Notes under the pieces: generated by a model
Databases searched by the model: none
Seen by the model: the letters and a program-made list of their open reading frames with translations, nothing else
What the model was told of the DNA's origin: nothing
Translations under genes and position numbers: made by a program
From: DASXZH01 sp036502005
GTDB lineage: Bacteria > Armatimonadota > Fimbriimonadia > Fimbriimonadales > Fimbriimonadaceae
Assembly (NCBI GenBank): GCA_036502005.1
Contig: DASXZH010000017.1
Location: 1 to 22,705 of the forward strand
Length of the DNA stretch: 22,705 nt
Direction of reading: 5' to 3'
Part shown: in pieces, positions 7,147 to 13,835 of the stretch
How the letters are laid out: each line of letters opens with the position of its first letter
Position numbering within the stretch: the first letter of the stretch is position 1

Positions 7147-8136
7147 CTACTGGACCATGATCTTCACGGGACCCTCGACAACGCGGCCGATCTTAACTGC
7201 TTGAGGGATATTGACCTTAGAAAATAAGGCGAGGCCGCCGCTGGTTTGGGGATCGAGGACAAGATGCTGAACCCAACTCGGCAGGTTAGGGCTGATGGCC
7301 AGATCATCACCCAAATAGGCTTTGTTCTTGAGAGCGCCGCCAGTGGTCCAGTCCGCCTCGATGAGTTCGATGATGTTGGGCAGGAGAGGAAGAGAAAGGG
7401 CGTCGATTTCGATAGTGACGCCTGAACCTCGGGCGACATTGAGCAGGTGCCCGGCTAGGCCGAAGCCGGTGATATCGGTCGCGCAGCGCACGCCCGCTTC
7501 GTGCCCCCAGAGACTGGCTTCGTTGTTGAGCGTGGTCATACTTTTTATGGCCGCTGCGAGGGCCTCGGGAGGACAGGCATCGTTCTTAGCAGCGGTGGTG
7601 ATGATGCCGGTGCCGAGGGGCTTGGTGAGGTAAATGTTGTCGCCTGGTTCGGCGTTGGTGTTGGCGAAGATCTTGCCCGGATCGACGAGGCCAGTCACGG
7701 CCATGCCGAACTTGGGCTCTTTGTCTTCCACGCTGTGCCCGCCGACTAAGACTGCGCCTGCTTCGGTGGTCTTGTCGTGGGCGCCAAGTAGGATCTGTGC
7801 CCAAACTTCGGGAGGGGCAAGTTCAGGCTTGAAGCAGAACATGTTTAAGGCTGTGATGGGCGTTCCGCCCATGGCATAGATATCGCTGAGGGCATTGGCA
7901 GCGGCGATGGCGCCATAGGAATAGGGGTCATCGACGATCGGGGTGAAGAAATCGACGGTTTGGACTAAAGCTTGGCCATTCGGAAGGAGGAACACTCCGG
8001 CGTCGTCTTTGTGGTCGAAGCCGACTAGCAGGGAGGGGTGAACAGATTTGGGAAGCTGTTTGAGGATATCGGTGAGTTGGGTTGCGCCAAGCTTGCTTGC
8101 GCATCCTGAACTGCTGACAAGGTGGGTGAGTCTCAT
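7147..8136 (-). CDS. selD: Selenide, water dikinase (selenophosphate synthetase)
   Basis: SelD makes selenophosphate from selenide and ATP. Selenophosphate is the selenium donor for selenocysteine-tRNA and for 2-selenouridine in tRNA. The 329-residue protein starts MRLTHLVSSSGCASK, where C12 and K15 correspond to the catalytic Cys17 and Lys20 of the E. coli enzyme. The second cysteine of the E. coli GCGCK motif is serine here, as in many homologues. The ATP-grasping loops GFDHKDDAGVF and ANALSDIYAMGGTP, then GGHSVED and ATDITGFGLAGHL, are in the standard order. The frame stays open far upstream, but the ATG at 8136 gives the family N-terminus. No SelA, SelB, selC or SelU gene is in the window, so the use of the product cannot be told from here. 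Repeat-rich DNA separates it from the upstream gene. Confidence 0.95.
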   Translation of the reverse strand: MRLTHLVSSSGCASKLGATQLTDILKQLPKSVHPSLLVGFDHKDDAGVFLLPNGQALVQTVDFFTPIVDDPYSYGAIAAANALSDIYAMGGTPITALNMFCFKPELAPPEVWAQILLGAHDKTTEAGAVLVGGHSVEDKEPKFGMAVTGLVDPGKIFANTNAEPGDNIYLTKPLGTGIITTAAKNDACPPEALAAAIKSMTTLNNEASLWGHEAGVRCATDITGFGLAGHLLNVARGSGVTIEIDALSLPLLPNIIELIEADWTTGGALKNKAYLGDDLAISPNLPSWVQHLVLDPQTSGGLALFSKVNIPQAVKIGRVVEGPVKIMVQ

Positions 8137-8140
8137 TTTT

Positions 8141-8262
8141 TGGGGATAGGGGATAGGGGATTGTCGAATGTCGGAGGGTCGGAGGTCTAACTCGAATTTC
8201 CGAGTGTTGAATGTTGAAGGTCTGAGATCGGAGGTCGAATGTCGGACAAGAACTGGAATGAG
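8141..8262. repeat. Degenerate GTCGAATGTCGGA-type repeats
   Basis: The gap between selD and the epimerase gene is short-period sequence: GGGGATAGG twice, then GTCGAATGTCGGA exactly repeated at 8163-8175 and 8234-8246, with related phrases GGAGGTC and GTGTTGAATGTTGAAGGTC between. No open frame or RNA is recognised. It would form the leader of selD if the genes are cotranscribed. Confidence 0.6.
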
Positions 8263-8284
8263 TCGAAAGTAGGATATCCAATAG

Positions 8285-9253
8285 CTAGCGGTTCTTGTCC
8301 TGGGTTGAAACGCAGATGCCATTGGCGAGTGGGTCGTCGGGATAGAAGAACAAAGTGGCTTCGCCAGTAATGTAGGCGCGGCCGGTAATGCAAGGCAAAA
8401 CGCCATCGCCTTCCTTGGTGTAAGACGCTTCAAACAGGGTGCCGCAGACGCTTTCCTGAACATAGGTTGAACCCGGAGAAAGCTTTCCATCAGCAGCGAG
8501 GCATGCAATTTTGGCGCTGGTTCCAGTGCCGCAGGGAGAGCGGTCGTATTGGAAGCCGGGGCATAAAACGAAGTTTCGGCTGTTGGCTAAATGGTGCTGA
8601 GGAGGGCCGGAAACTTCGATGTGGTCGATGAGAGCGTCGCGCTCACCGGTGATGTGCTGATCCCGTAAAGCTTGATAGATAGCGGTTGTGTAGCCCGTGA
8701 GCTCGGCAACGTTCTGCAGGCTCAATTCGGCTGGGCAATCCTCGGTAATGAAGAACCAGTTTCCGCCATAGCTGATGTCGCCCTTGATGCTACCGTAGCC
8801 AGGCATTTCAAGTTCAACATCTTTTTTGAACCGATAGCTTTTGACGTTGTAGACGCTGATACGCCCATCCTTGTTTAGCACGGCGCGCACGATACCGACC
8901 GGAGTCTCGATCTTTAGTTCGCCGGTTTGGCACTTGCCCAAATGGCGGAGGGTTTCAACGAGGCCGATAGTGCCATGGCCGCACATTCCCAAGTAGCCGG
9001 CGTTATTGAAGAAGATGACAGCGGTATCCACGCCTTCGGTAGTTGGGGGCATCAGAAGCGCGCCGACGGCCGCTTCGCTGCAGCGGGGCTCTTGGATCAC
9101 GCCAGAGCGAAAGCCATCGTGGAAATCTCGGAGTTCGCGGACGCAGTCAGGCAGGAATCGATAGGAGAGTTTTGGCCCTCCTTTGACGATAACTCTCGTC
9201 GGCTCACCTTCGGTGTGGCTATCGACGACGTATACCTTTCTTACAGCATCCAA
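8285..9253 (-). CDS. Proline racemase family, probable 4-hydroxyproline 2-epimerase
   Basis: Enzymes of this family invert the alpha carbon of proline or 4-hydroxyproline with two cysteine acid/base catalysts and no cofactor. Both catalytic cysteines are visible: C91 in GYLGMCGHGTIGL and C241 in YDRSPCGTGTSAK. The Cys/Cys pair argues against the 3-hydroxyproline dehydratase branch, where the first is Ser or Thr. The N-terminus HTEGEPTRV and length of 322 residues fit 4-hydroxyproline 2-epimerase slightly better than true proline racemase, but substrate cannot be fixed from sequence alone. No hydroxyproline catabolic partner gene is adjacent. The start is TTG at 9253, preceded by TAGG; the family N-terminus begins within a few residues of it. 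It is transcribed away from the secreted protein gene at 9338. Confidence 0.88.
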   Translation of the reverse strand: MDAVRKVYVVDSHTEGEPTRVIVKGGPKLSYRFLPDCVRELRDFHDGFRSGVIQEPRCSEAAVGALLMPPTTEGVDTAVIFFNNAGYLGMCGHGTIGLVETLRHLGKCQTGELKIETPVGIVRAVLNKDGRISVYNVKSYRFKKDVELEMPGYGSIKGDISYGGNWFFITEDCPAELSLQNVAELTGYTTAIYQALRDQHITGERDALIDHIEVSGPPQHHLANSRNFVLCPGFQYDRSPCGTGTSAKIACLAADGKLSPGSTYVQESVCGTLFEASYTKEGDGVLPCITGRAYITGEATLFFYPDDPLANGICVSTQDKNR

Positions 9254-9337
9254 CCTAGCTTGAGAATACCGCCGAGGGAATGTCGATTTTTGATTTTTGA
9301 TTCTGGATGGCGGTTCTTCATGTAGCCTAATCAGATC

Positions 9338-9991
9338 ATGAAAAAGATTCTAATTCTCCTCTTGGTGGCCGTAGCGGGAATGGCCAATGCTCAAGACCTC
9401 TTAAACGATTTCGTTCGAAATAGCAGCACAAGCTACGATAGCGCCGACGCCGCATATCTGCTGCAAAGCACCGGCGCGACCGCCTACCGAACAGGTGTTG
9501 TCGACACTCCATTAGGCGTCTTGCGCGGATTCTTGCCGACTTCTCCCACAGGACAGACTGCAAAAGGCTACACAAGCGTCACCAATGACAACATCTTTGC
9601 CTCGAACTCTGCGAGCTTCTCCAGCGGCATTTGGTGGAACTTAAGCACTTCTCCGTACACACTTGGCAATGCCGTTACTTTGCCGGCTTCAAGCGTCGTT
9701 TTGGTATCTTGGGACGTTATCCCCGCTGTCCAGCTTGAAACTCTGTCAGCAGGAACGCACGTCGTCACATATGAAATCACGGCGCTCAGTGGCACAAGTA
9801 CACCAGGGACCTTGCAGTTCTGGGTCTTCACAAACGGCGCTTGGGTTAAGCTGGCAAACGCCAATATGACGATTCCAAGCGTCAGCGCAACCTTTACCCT
9901 TAACTACTCTGCACCGGTGAAGCTGCGGTGGGTCTTGGTTCGAAACGGCGGCGCCATGGCGTCGGTCGACCTTGAAACGCGTGTTAACTAA
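9338..9991 (+). CDS. Small secreted protein of unknown function
   Basis: This 217-residue protein has a clear signal peptide, MKKILILLLVAVAGMANA, with a probable cut before Q20. The mature part is rich in Ser, Thr, Ala and Val and reads as beta-strand-rich, for example SSVVLVSWDVIPAVQL, GTHVVTYEITALSG and APVKLRWVLVRNGG. No catalytic motif, lipobox, membrane anchor or sorting tail is seen. An extracellular or periplasmic beta-sandwich role is a guess. The start ATG follows an 84-base gap shared with the divergent epimerase gene, and no good ribosome binding site is visible. Confidence 0.75.
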   Translation: MKKILILLLVAVAGMANAQDLLNDFVRNSSTSYDSADAAYLLQSTGATAYRTGVVDTPLGVLRGFLPTSPTGQTAKGYTSVTNDNIFASNSASFSSGIWWNLSTSPYTLGNAVTLPASSVVLVSWDVIPAVQLETLSAGTHVVTYEITALSGTSTPGTLQFWVFTNGAWVKLANANMTIPSVSATFTLNYSAPVKLRWVLVRNGGAMASVDLETRVN

Positions 9992-10170
9992 GGGCTTGAA
10001 ATCGATTGAAGCTGCACTTAGGGCTAAAGGTATGTCACTAGAACCCGGGACAATTCCTTTCTGTTCAACTGGTGTAGATTGGAAGATACGAATTGCATGG
10101 AACGGAGTAAGATTGCCGGAGTCCAAAAAATAGTGGGTCTCCGAAGAGAGATGCAAACGAGGAGAAAGAA
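9992..10170. other. Intergenic region before the YtxH-like gene
   Basis: These 179 bases contain no recognised gene. A 33-codon frame (10032-10133) starts MSLEPGTIPF but has no well-placed ribosome binding site and no family resemblance. GAGGAGAAAG just before 10171 is the ribosome binding site of the next gene. Confidence 0.4.
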
Positions 10171-10491
10171 ATGAGTTTAGAAAGTGAAACAGAAGGCGGA
10201 ATGTCAACACTGTCGTTCATTCTGGGATTGAGCACCGGCATCGCGCTGGGCATCGTTGGTACCGTCGTTTTTGCGACCTATCAGGAAGAGAAGTTTGGCC
10301 ATGTGGTTCGAAAAACCCGACAGATTGGAGACACTGCGCAAGATACGGCCATTCAGCTTAAGGATAAGGTTGCCGATAAAGTTGGCGACGTTACTGAAGC
10401 AGCAAAGACGCAGATCAAGAAGGCCACCGGCAAGCTTCAGGAGCAGGTGGACAACGTTCGGGGCTTGGCTCAAGAAACGATTAATAATTAG
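10171..10491 (+). CDS. YtxH-like membrane-anchored coiled protein
   Basis: This 106-residue protein has one membrane segment (about residues 13-35, STLSFILGLSTGIALGIVGTV) preceded by an acidic N-terminus. A long amphipathic charged helix follows, with repeats such as DTAQDTAIQLKDKVADKVGD and KTQIKKATGKLQEQVDNVRG. The layout of a glycine-rich helix plus a Lys/Ala/Asp helix is that of YtxH-domain and LEA-like small stress proteins. The molecular role of that group is poorly known. GAGGAG lies about seven bases before the ATG. A second ATG at codon 11 is possible but has no such site. The gene stands alone, upstream of leuC by 94 bases that consist of degenerate repeats. Confidence 0.75.
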   Translation: MSLESETEGGMSTLSFILGLSTGIALGIVGTVVFATYQEEKFGHVVRKTRQIGDTAQDTAIQLKDKVADKVGDVTEAAKTQIKKATGKLQEQVDNVRGLAQETINN

Positions 10492-10560
10492 GCCTTGGGC
10501 TCTCGGTATTCGGCCTTAGGCCTTCGGGCTTGGGGTCGGATGCGTTGGGCATTGCGGAGA
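10492..10560. repeat. Composite intergenic repeat upstream of leuC
   Basis: GGCCTTGGGCTCTCGG, TATTCGGCCTTAGGCCTTCGG and TCGGATGCGTTGGGC follow one another. The same modules in the same order appear downstream of leuC (11979-12080). It would lie within or just upstream of the leuC promoter. Confidence 0.6.
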
Positions 10561-10579
10561 GCCTCAACTCACGTAGAAT
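10552..10579 (+). promoter_or_regulatory. Candidate leuC promoter giving a leaderless mRNA
   Basis: TTGCGG (10552-10557) and TAGAAT (10574-10579) are separated by 16 bases. The ATG of leuC begins six bases after the -10 box, so transcription would start at the start codon itself. No ribosome binding site precedes the ATG, which agrees with this reading. Confidence 0.45.
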
Positions 10580-10585
10580 ATATAA

Positions 10586-11971
10586 ATGCCTACGTTGTTT
10601 GAAAAGGTTTGGGACCGGCATGTAGTTTCGGACCTGCCCGGTGGCGGATCGTTGTTATATATCGACCGTCACCTTGTTCACGAGGTGACCTCACCTCAGG
10701 CTTTTGATGGCCTGCGGGAGTTGGGGCGGCCAGTTCGGCGGCCGGATTTGACGTTTGCAACAGTTGATCACAACGTGCCCACGGACGGACGTCCGATTGA
10801 TGAGAGCACGCTAAGCGGGAAGCAACTTACGGCGCTAGCCAGGAACTGCAAGGAGTTTGGGGTTCCGCTTTTTGGCTACCTGGGCGAGAAGCAGGGCATT
10901 GTGCATATCATCGGTCCTCAGTTGGGGATTACGCTGCCGGGCTTGACGATTGTATGCGGAGACAGCCACACTTCAACCCATGGCGCGTTTGGCGCTTTAG
11001 CCTTTGGGATTGGGACGAGTGAAGTGGAGCATGTGCTGGCGACCCAGACTTTGCGGGCTCCGAGTAAGCCGAAATCTTTGGGCTTAGAGATCACCGGTGT
11101 GTTGGCGCGGGGAGTGACGGCGAAGGACATTATCTTAGCCATTATTCGCAAAATCGGCGCGGGCGGCGGGACGGGATACGTCGCTGAATATTTTGGCGAT
11201 ACGATTGAGCGCTTGCCCATGAGCGGGCGGATGACGATCTGCAATATGTCGATCGAGATGGGAGCAAGGGCGGGGCTTGTTGCTCCGGACAAAACGACGC
11301 TGGATTACGTGGCGGAGGGGCATCGTCCTTTCGCGCCGGCAGGGGCGGCTTTTGATGCTCTGGTTGCCGATAGTAAGGGTTTGCGAACGGACAGCAAGTC
11401 GGAATACACGCGGTTGGAATCTTTGGATGTAAACGGGCTTAAGCCCCAAATCACCTGGGGAACTACGCCTGCAATGACAATCGATATCGATGGAGTCGTG
11501 CCTTCGCCTTCTTCGGCGGGGGAAGAAAGAGCTTTGAATTACATGGGGTTAACGCCTGGCGCGCGGATGGACGAGTTGGCAGTGAACACGGTGTTTATCG
11601 GCTCGTGCACCAACTCTCGGATAGAGGATTTACGGGAAGCGGCTTCGCTGGCGAAAGGCCACCAGGTGGCGGGCGGAGTGCGGGCAATGGTCGTTCCGGG
11701 GAGCGAGGCTGTTAAACGACTTGCGGAGCAGGAAGGACTGGACAAGGTTTTTGTTGAGGCGGGATTTGAGTGGCATCATGCGGGATGCTCGATGTGCCTA
11801 GGCATGAACGGCGATATTTTACGGCCCCAGCAGAGGAGCGCTTCGACCAGCAACCGGCCTTACGAGGGCCGTCAAGGGCCTGGTTCGAGGACGCACTTGG
11901 TGAGCCCGATTACGGCAGTGGCCACGGCACTGCGAGGGAAGTTCACGGATCCGAGAGAGTTTTTGAACTAG
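10586..11971 (+). CDS. leuC: 3-isopropylmalate dehydratase large subunit
   Basis: LeuC with LeuD isomerises 2-isopropylmalate to 3-isopropylmalate in leucine synthesis, using a [4Fe-4S] cluster. The 461-residue protein shows CGDSHTSTHGAFGALAFGIG (124-143). The three cluster ligands are C341 in GSCTNSRIEDLR and C401 and C404 in GCSMCLGMN. The C-terminal STSNRPYEGRQGPGSRTHL is the conserved substrate-binding region. Length and domain order are normal for the bacterial leuC group. The YLGEKQGIVHIIGPQ region agrees with LeuC, not aconitase. Homoaconitase is a less likely alternative. leuD is not next to it; a repeat-filled gap and an opposite-strand gene follow. Similar repeat blocks lie on both sides of the gene. 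Confidence 0.95.
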   Translation: MPTLFEKVWDRHVVSDLPGGGSLLYIDRHLVHEVTSPQAFDGLRELGRPVRRPDLTFATVDHNVPTDGRPIDESTLSGKQLTALARNCKEFGVPLFGYLGEKQGIVHIIGPQLGITLPGLTIVCGDSHTSTHGAFGALAFGIGTSEVEHVLATQTLRAPSKPKSLGLEITGVLARGVTAKDIILAIIRKIGAGGGTGYVAEYFGDTIERLPMSGRMTICNMSIEMGARAGLVAPDKTTLDYVAEGHRPFAPAGAAFDALVADSKGLRTDSKSEYTRLESLDVNGLKPQITWGTTPAMTIDIDGVVPSPSSAGEERALNYMGLTPGARMDELAVNTVFIGSCTNSRIEDLREAASLAKGHQVAGGVRAMVVPGSEAVKRLAEQEGLDKVFVEAGFEWHHAGCSMCLGMNGDILRPQQRSASTSNRPYEGRQGPGSRTHLVSPITAVATALRGKFTDPREFLN

Positions 11972-11978
11972 GACGGGG

Positions 11979-12122
11979 GAAGGAGGCCTTAGGCCTTCGG
12001 TATTCGGCCTTCGGAACGGATGCAATGGACGTTGGGAAAGTCCTGAGTGTTAAGCCTCGAGTCTTGGGGAACGGATGCGTTGGGCGCAGGGGAAGTCTTG
12101 AGTTCTAAGTCGTGAGTCCTAG
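11979..12122. repeat. Composite repeat block with two 55-bp tandem units
   Basis: The block starts with GGAGGCCTTAGGCCTTCGG and TATTCGGCCTTCGG. Two imperfect direct copies of a 55-base unit then follow without gaps, at 12013-12067 and 12068-12122, both starting GGAACGGATGC and both containing GAGT..AAG..GAGTC phrases. They agree at roughly three quarters of positions. No coding frame fits. Confidence 0.6.
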
Positions 12123-12266
12123 GAAGGAGGGATGATGCGCTTGCCGCTTTGAGGTGCATTATGCCTCGTGCGTTAAAGATCTCCGAAATCTGGGAAGCCG
12201 ATCACAGAATCCTTCTGCAGGACTCAGAACTCAACACTCAGGACTCTCCGTCCTCCTCAAAGAACA
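12123..12266. repeat. Gap between leuC and the phosphorylase gene, with an inverted copy of the repeat
   Basis: AACACTCAGGACT at 12233-12245 is the exact reverse complement of AGTCCTGAGTGTT at 12039-12051. The flanking bases (12218-12249) continue the match imperfectly, so the 3' part of the 55-base unit recurs here in inverted form. No gene is seen between the copies. Confidence 0.5.
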
Positions 12267-12284
12267 ACGCCTCACTCCAGGCGC
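12257..12284 (-). terminator. Probable terminator of the nucleoside phosphorylase gene
   Basis: On the - strand a stem GCGCCT/AGGCGT with a six-base loop (12267-12284) begins four bases after the stop codon and is followed by TGTTCTTTG. The stem is short and the T-tract is interrupted, so strength is moderate. Confidence 0.45.
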
Positions 12285-12287
12285 GCT

Positions 12288-13589
12288 TTAATAATTCTCA
12301 ATTATCAGCGGTGGTGCTTCAACCTTGCTTGTCGAAACTGCGATGCCGGTTAGCAGCTTTTCTTTCGCCGCCTCAGCAGCGGCTTTCGTTGCGGCGTGGA
12401 CGATGAAGACCTCTTCGCCTTCTTCGACGCTGTCTCCGATTTGTTTTAGGCATTCGACGCCGACGGTGGGGTCGATAACATCGGTTTTCTTTTCGCGGCC
12501 GCCTCCAAGGGCGAGGACGACTTCGCCCACAGTGCGGGCGTCGACTCTCTCAATAAAGCCTTTGCCTTGGTTGCTCTTGACCGATTCTTGAACCGGGGCA
12601 ACTTTGAGATGATCCAGAGTAGCAAAAACGTCCACCGTCGCACCTTGGGCGGCGAACCACTCTTTGGCTTTATGGAGAGCGCGCCCTTCTCTAAGAGCCG
12701 TTTCGACGATCATTTCCGCAGTGGGCATGTCTTTGGCACGATCGGCGGCTACAAGCGTGTGGGCGGCGAGCTCAACGCAGAGATCGGCGAATCGGTTTTT
12801 GCCGCCTTTGAGAACCCACACCGCTTCTTTCACTTCGAGCAGGTTGCCAACGGCGCGGCCGAGGGGCTGGCTCATATCGGTGATGGCCACGTTCACGGGA
12901 AGGTTGAGCCGCTTGCCGGTTTCGATCATAGATTTCGCGAGGGTTTCGGCCTTTGCAAGATCGGTCATAAATCCGCCAGATCCGCATTTGACGTCGAGCA
13001 TGACGCGCTCCGCTCCGCCGGCGATTTTCTTGCTAAGGATGCTGCTGACAATGAGGGGCATTGAATCGACGGTCGCGGTGACATCTCTAAGGGCGTAGAG
13101 GGCTTTGTCGGCGGGGGCGAGATTTGGCGTTTGGCCGGTTATGGCGAGCCCGATTGCGGCGGCTTGGGTTTTGAGTTCTTCTGGGCTGAGGTCCATCCGG
13201 AAACCGGGAACGCTCTCGAGCTTGTCCACCGTGCCGCCGGTGATTCCGAGGCCCCTGCCGCTCATTTTGATGATGGTGAGGCCGCAGCTTGCGAGGAGCG
13301 GGAGGAGAACGATGGAAGTCTTATCGCCGACTCCGCCGGTGCTGTGCTTATCGATCCAGGGTTTCGGGAGTCCGGTTAGGTCCAGCGTTTCGCCCGATTC
13401 GGCCATGGCCTTGGTTAGCCACGCGGTTTCATCTTCATTTAGGGGCTTGAGATAGGCAGCCATGAGCCAGGCTGCGAGTTGGTAATCGGGAATGGTGCCC
13501 TTCGCCGCACCCTTTGCGAGAAAGGTTAGTTCCTCCTGTGTGTTGCCCTTGCCGTCTCTCCGGTTAGCAATGACCCGCTGGAATTCCAC
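12288..13589 (-). CDS. Pyrimidine-nucleoside (thymidine) phosphorylase
   Basis: The enzyme cleaves thymidine, and often uridine, with phosphate to the free base and (deoxy)ribose-1-phosphate for pyrimidine salvage. The 433-residue protein has the phosphate-binding motif KHSTGGVGDKTS (81-92) and the family signature SGRGLGITGGTVDKLE (110-125). The glycosyltransferase-family-3 helical and alpha/beta domains and the C-terminal PYNP domain (RVDARTVGEVVLALGGGREKK) are all in the usual order. Length is normal for DeoA/Pdp. Sequence alone does not separate thymidine-specific DeoA from broader Pdp, so no symbol is given. The start is GTG at 13589, the only start after an in-frame stop ten bases upstream. 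A TAGCAT box lies six bases before it. No other salvage gene is adjacent. Confidence 0.94.
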   Translation of the reverse strand: MEFQRVIANRRDGKGNTQEELTFLAKGAAKGTIPDYQLAAWLMAAYLKPLNEDETAWLTKAMAESGETLDLTGLPKPWIDKHSTGGVGDKTSIVLLPLLASCGLTIIKMSGRGLGITGGTVDKLESVPGFRMDLSPEELKTQAAAIGLAITGQTPNLAPADKALYALRDVTATVDSMPLIVSSILSKKIAGGAERVMLDVKCGSGGFMTDLAKAETLAKSMIETGKRLNLPVNVAITDMSQPLGRAVGNLLEVKEAVWVLKGGKNRFADLCVELAAHTLVAADRAKDMPTAEMIVETALREGRALHKAKEWFAAQGATVDVFATLDHLKVAPVQESVKSNQGKGFIERVDARTVGEVVLALGGGREKKTDVIDPTVGVECLKQIGDSVEEGEEVFIVHAATKAAAEAAKEKLLTGIAVSTSKVEAPPLIIENY

Positions 13590-13595
13590 TGAATG

Positions 13596-13601
13596 ATGCT
13601 A
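13596..13601 (-). promoter_or_regulatory. Candidate -10 box for a leaderless phosphorylase mRNA
   Basis: TAGCAT on the - strand ends six bases before the GTG start. No ribosome binding site is present and an in-frame stop lies just upstream, so a start at or beside the codon is plausible. The hexamer matches the usual consensus at four of six positions. Confidence 0.25.
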
Positions 13602-13614
13602 CCCGTGGGAGATT

Positions 13615-13755
13615 ACGTTGGGCGCTATGCGTTGTGCGTTGAGGGGAATGGCCTCGGCATTAGGCGTTCGGCCTTCGGCCCTTGCCTGCTTCTAAGGGAT
13701 CGCCCCGGGGTTTTGCACACTTAACGCAAAACGCACAGCGCACAACGCGTATCAA
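13615..13755. repeat. Degenerate repeat block with GCGTTGTGCG inverted copies
   Basis: CGTTGGGCGCTATGCGTTGTGCGTTGAGG opens the block, then TCGGCATTAGGCGTTCGG and CCTTCGGCCCTTGCC, related to the modules around leuC. GCGTTGTGCG at 13629-13638 is repeated in exact inverted form at 13739-13748. No coding frame fits in the 246-base gap between the two - strand genes. Confidence 0.55.
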
Positions 13756-13777
13756 TCCCAAAGCGTGGAATCAACTT

Positions 13778-13807
13778 AACGCCCCTCCAAAATGTTGGAG
13801 AGGCGTT
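13778..13807 (-). terminator. Hairpin downstream of the Spy-like gene
   Basis: AACGCC (13778-13783) pairs with GGCGTT (13802-13807) and CTCCAA (13785-13790) with TTGGAG (13795-13800), with one mismatch between and a four-base loop. It begins 28 bases after the stop codon. There is no U-tract, so it may serve as a 3' stabiliser or a weak terminator. Confidence 0.45.
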
Positions 13808-13835
13808 TGGTTGGCGGGCGCGGGCTGACGACCTT

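Noticed and set aside
7322..7879. Several + strand open frames
   Set aside because: They are shadows of the conserved selD gene.
8141..8262. Possible CRISPR array
   Set aside because: The repeats are short, degenerate and unevenly spaced, with no constant repeat-spacer period and no cas genes.
8137..8508. N-terminal extension of selD
   Set aside because: It would translate degenerate repeats and the end of the epimerase gene; the family N-terminus begins at 8136.
10032..10133. 33-codon frame starting MSLEPGTIPF
   Set aside because: The only purine-rich site is one base from the ATG and no relative is recognised, so evidence is too thin for a gene.
12149..12406. 85-codon + strand open frame
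   Set aside because: It runs through repeat DNA and the end of the phosphorylase gene, with no coding signature.
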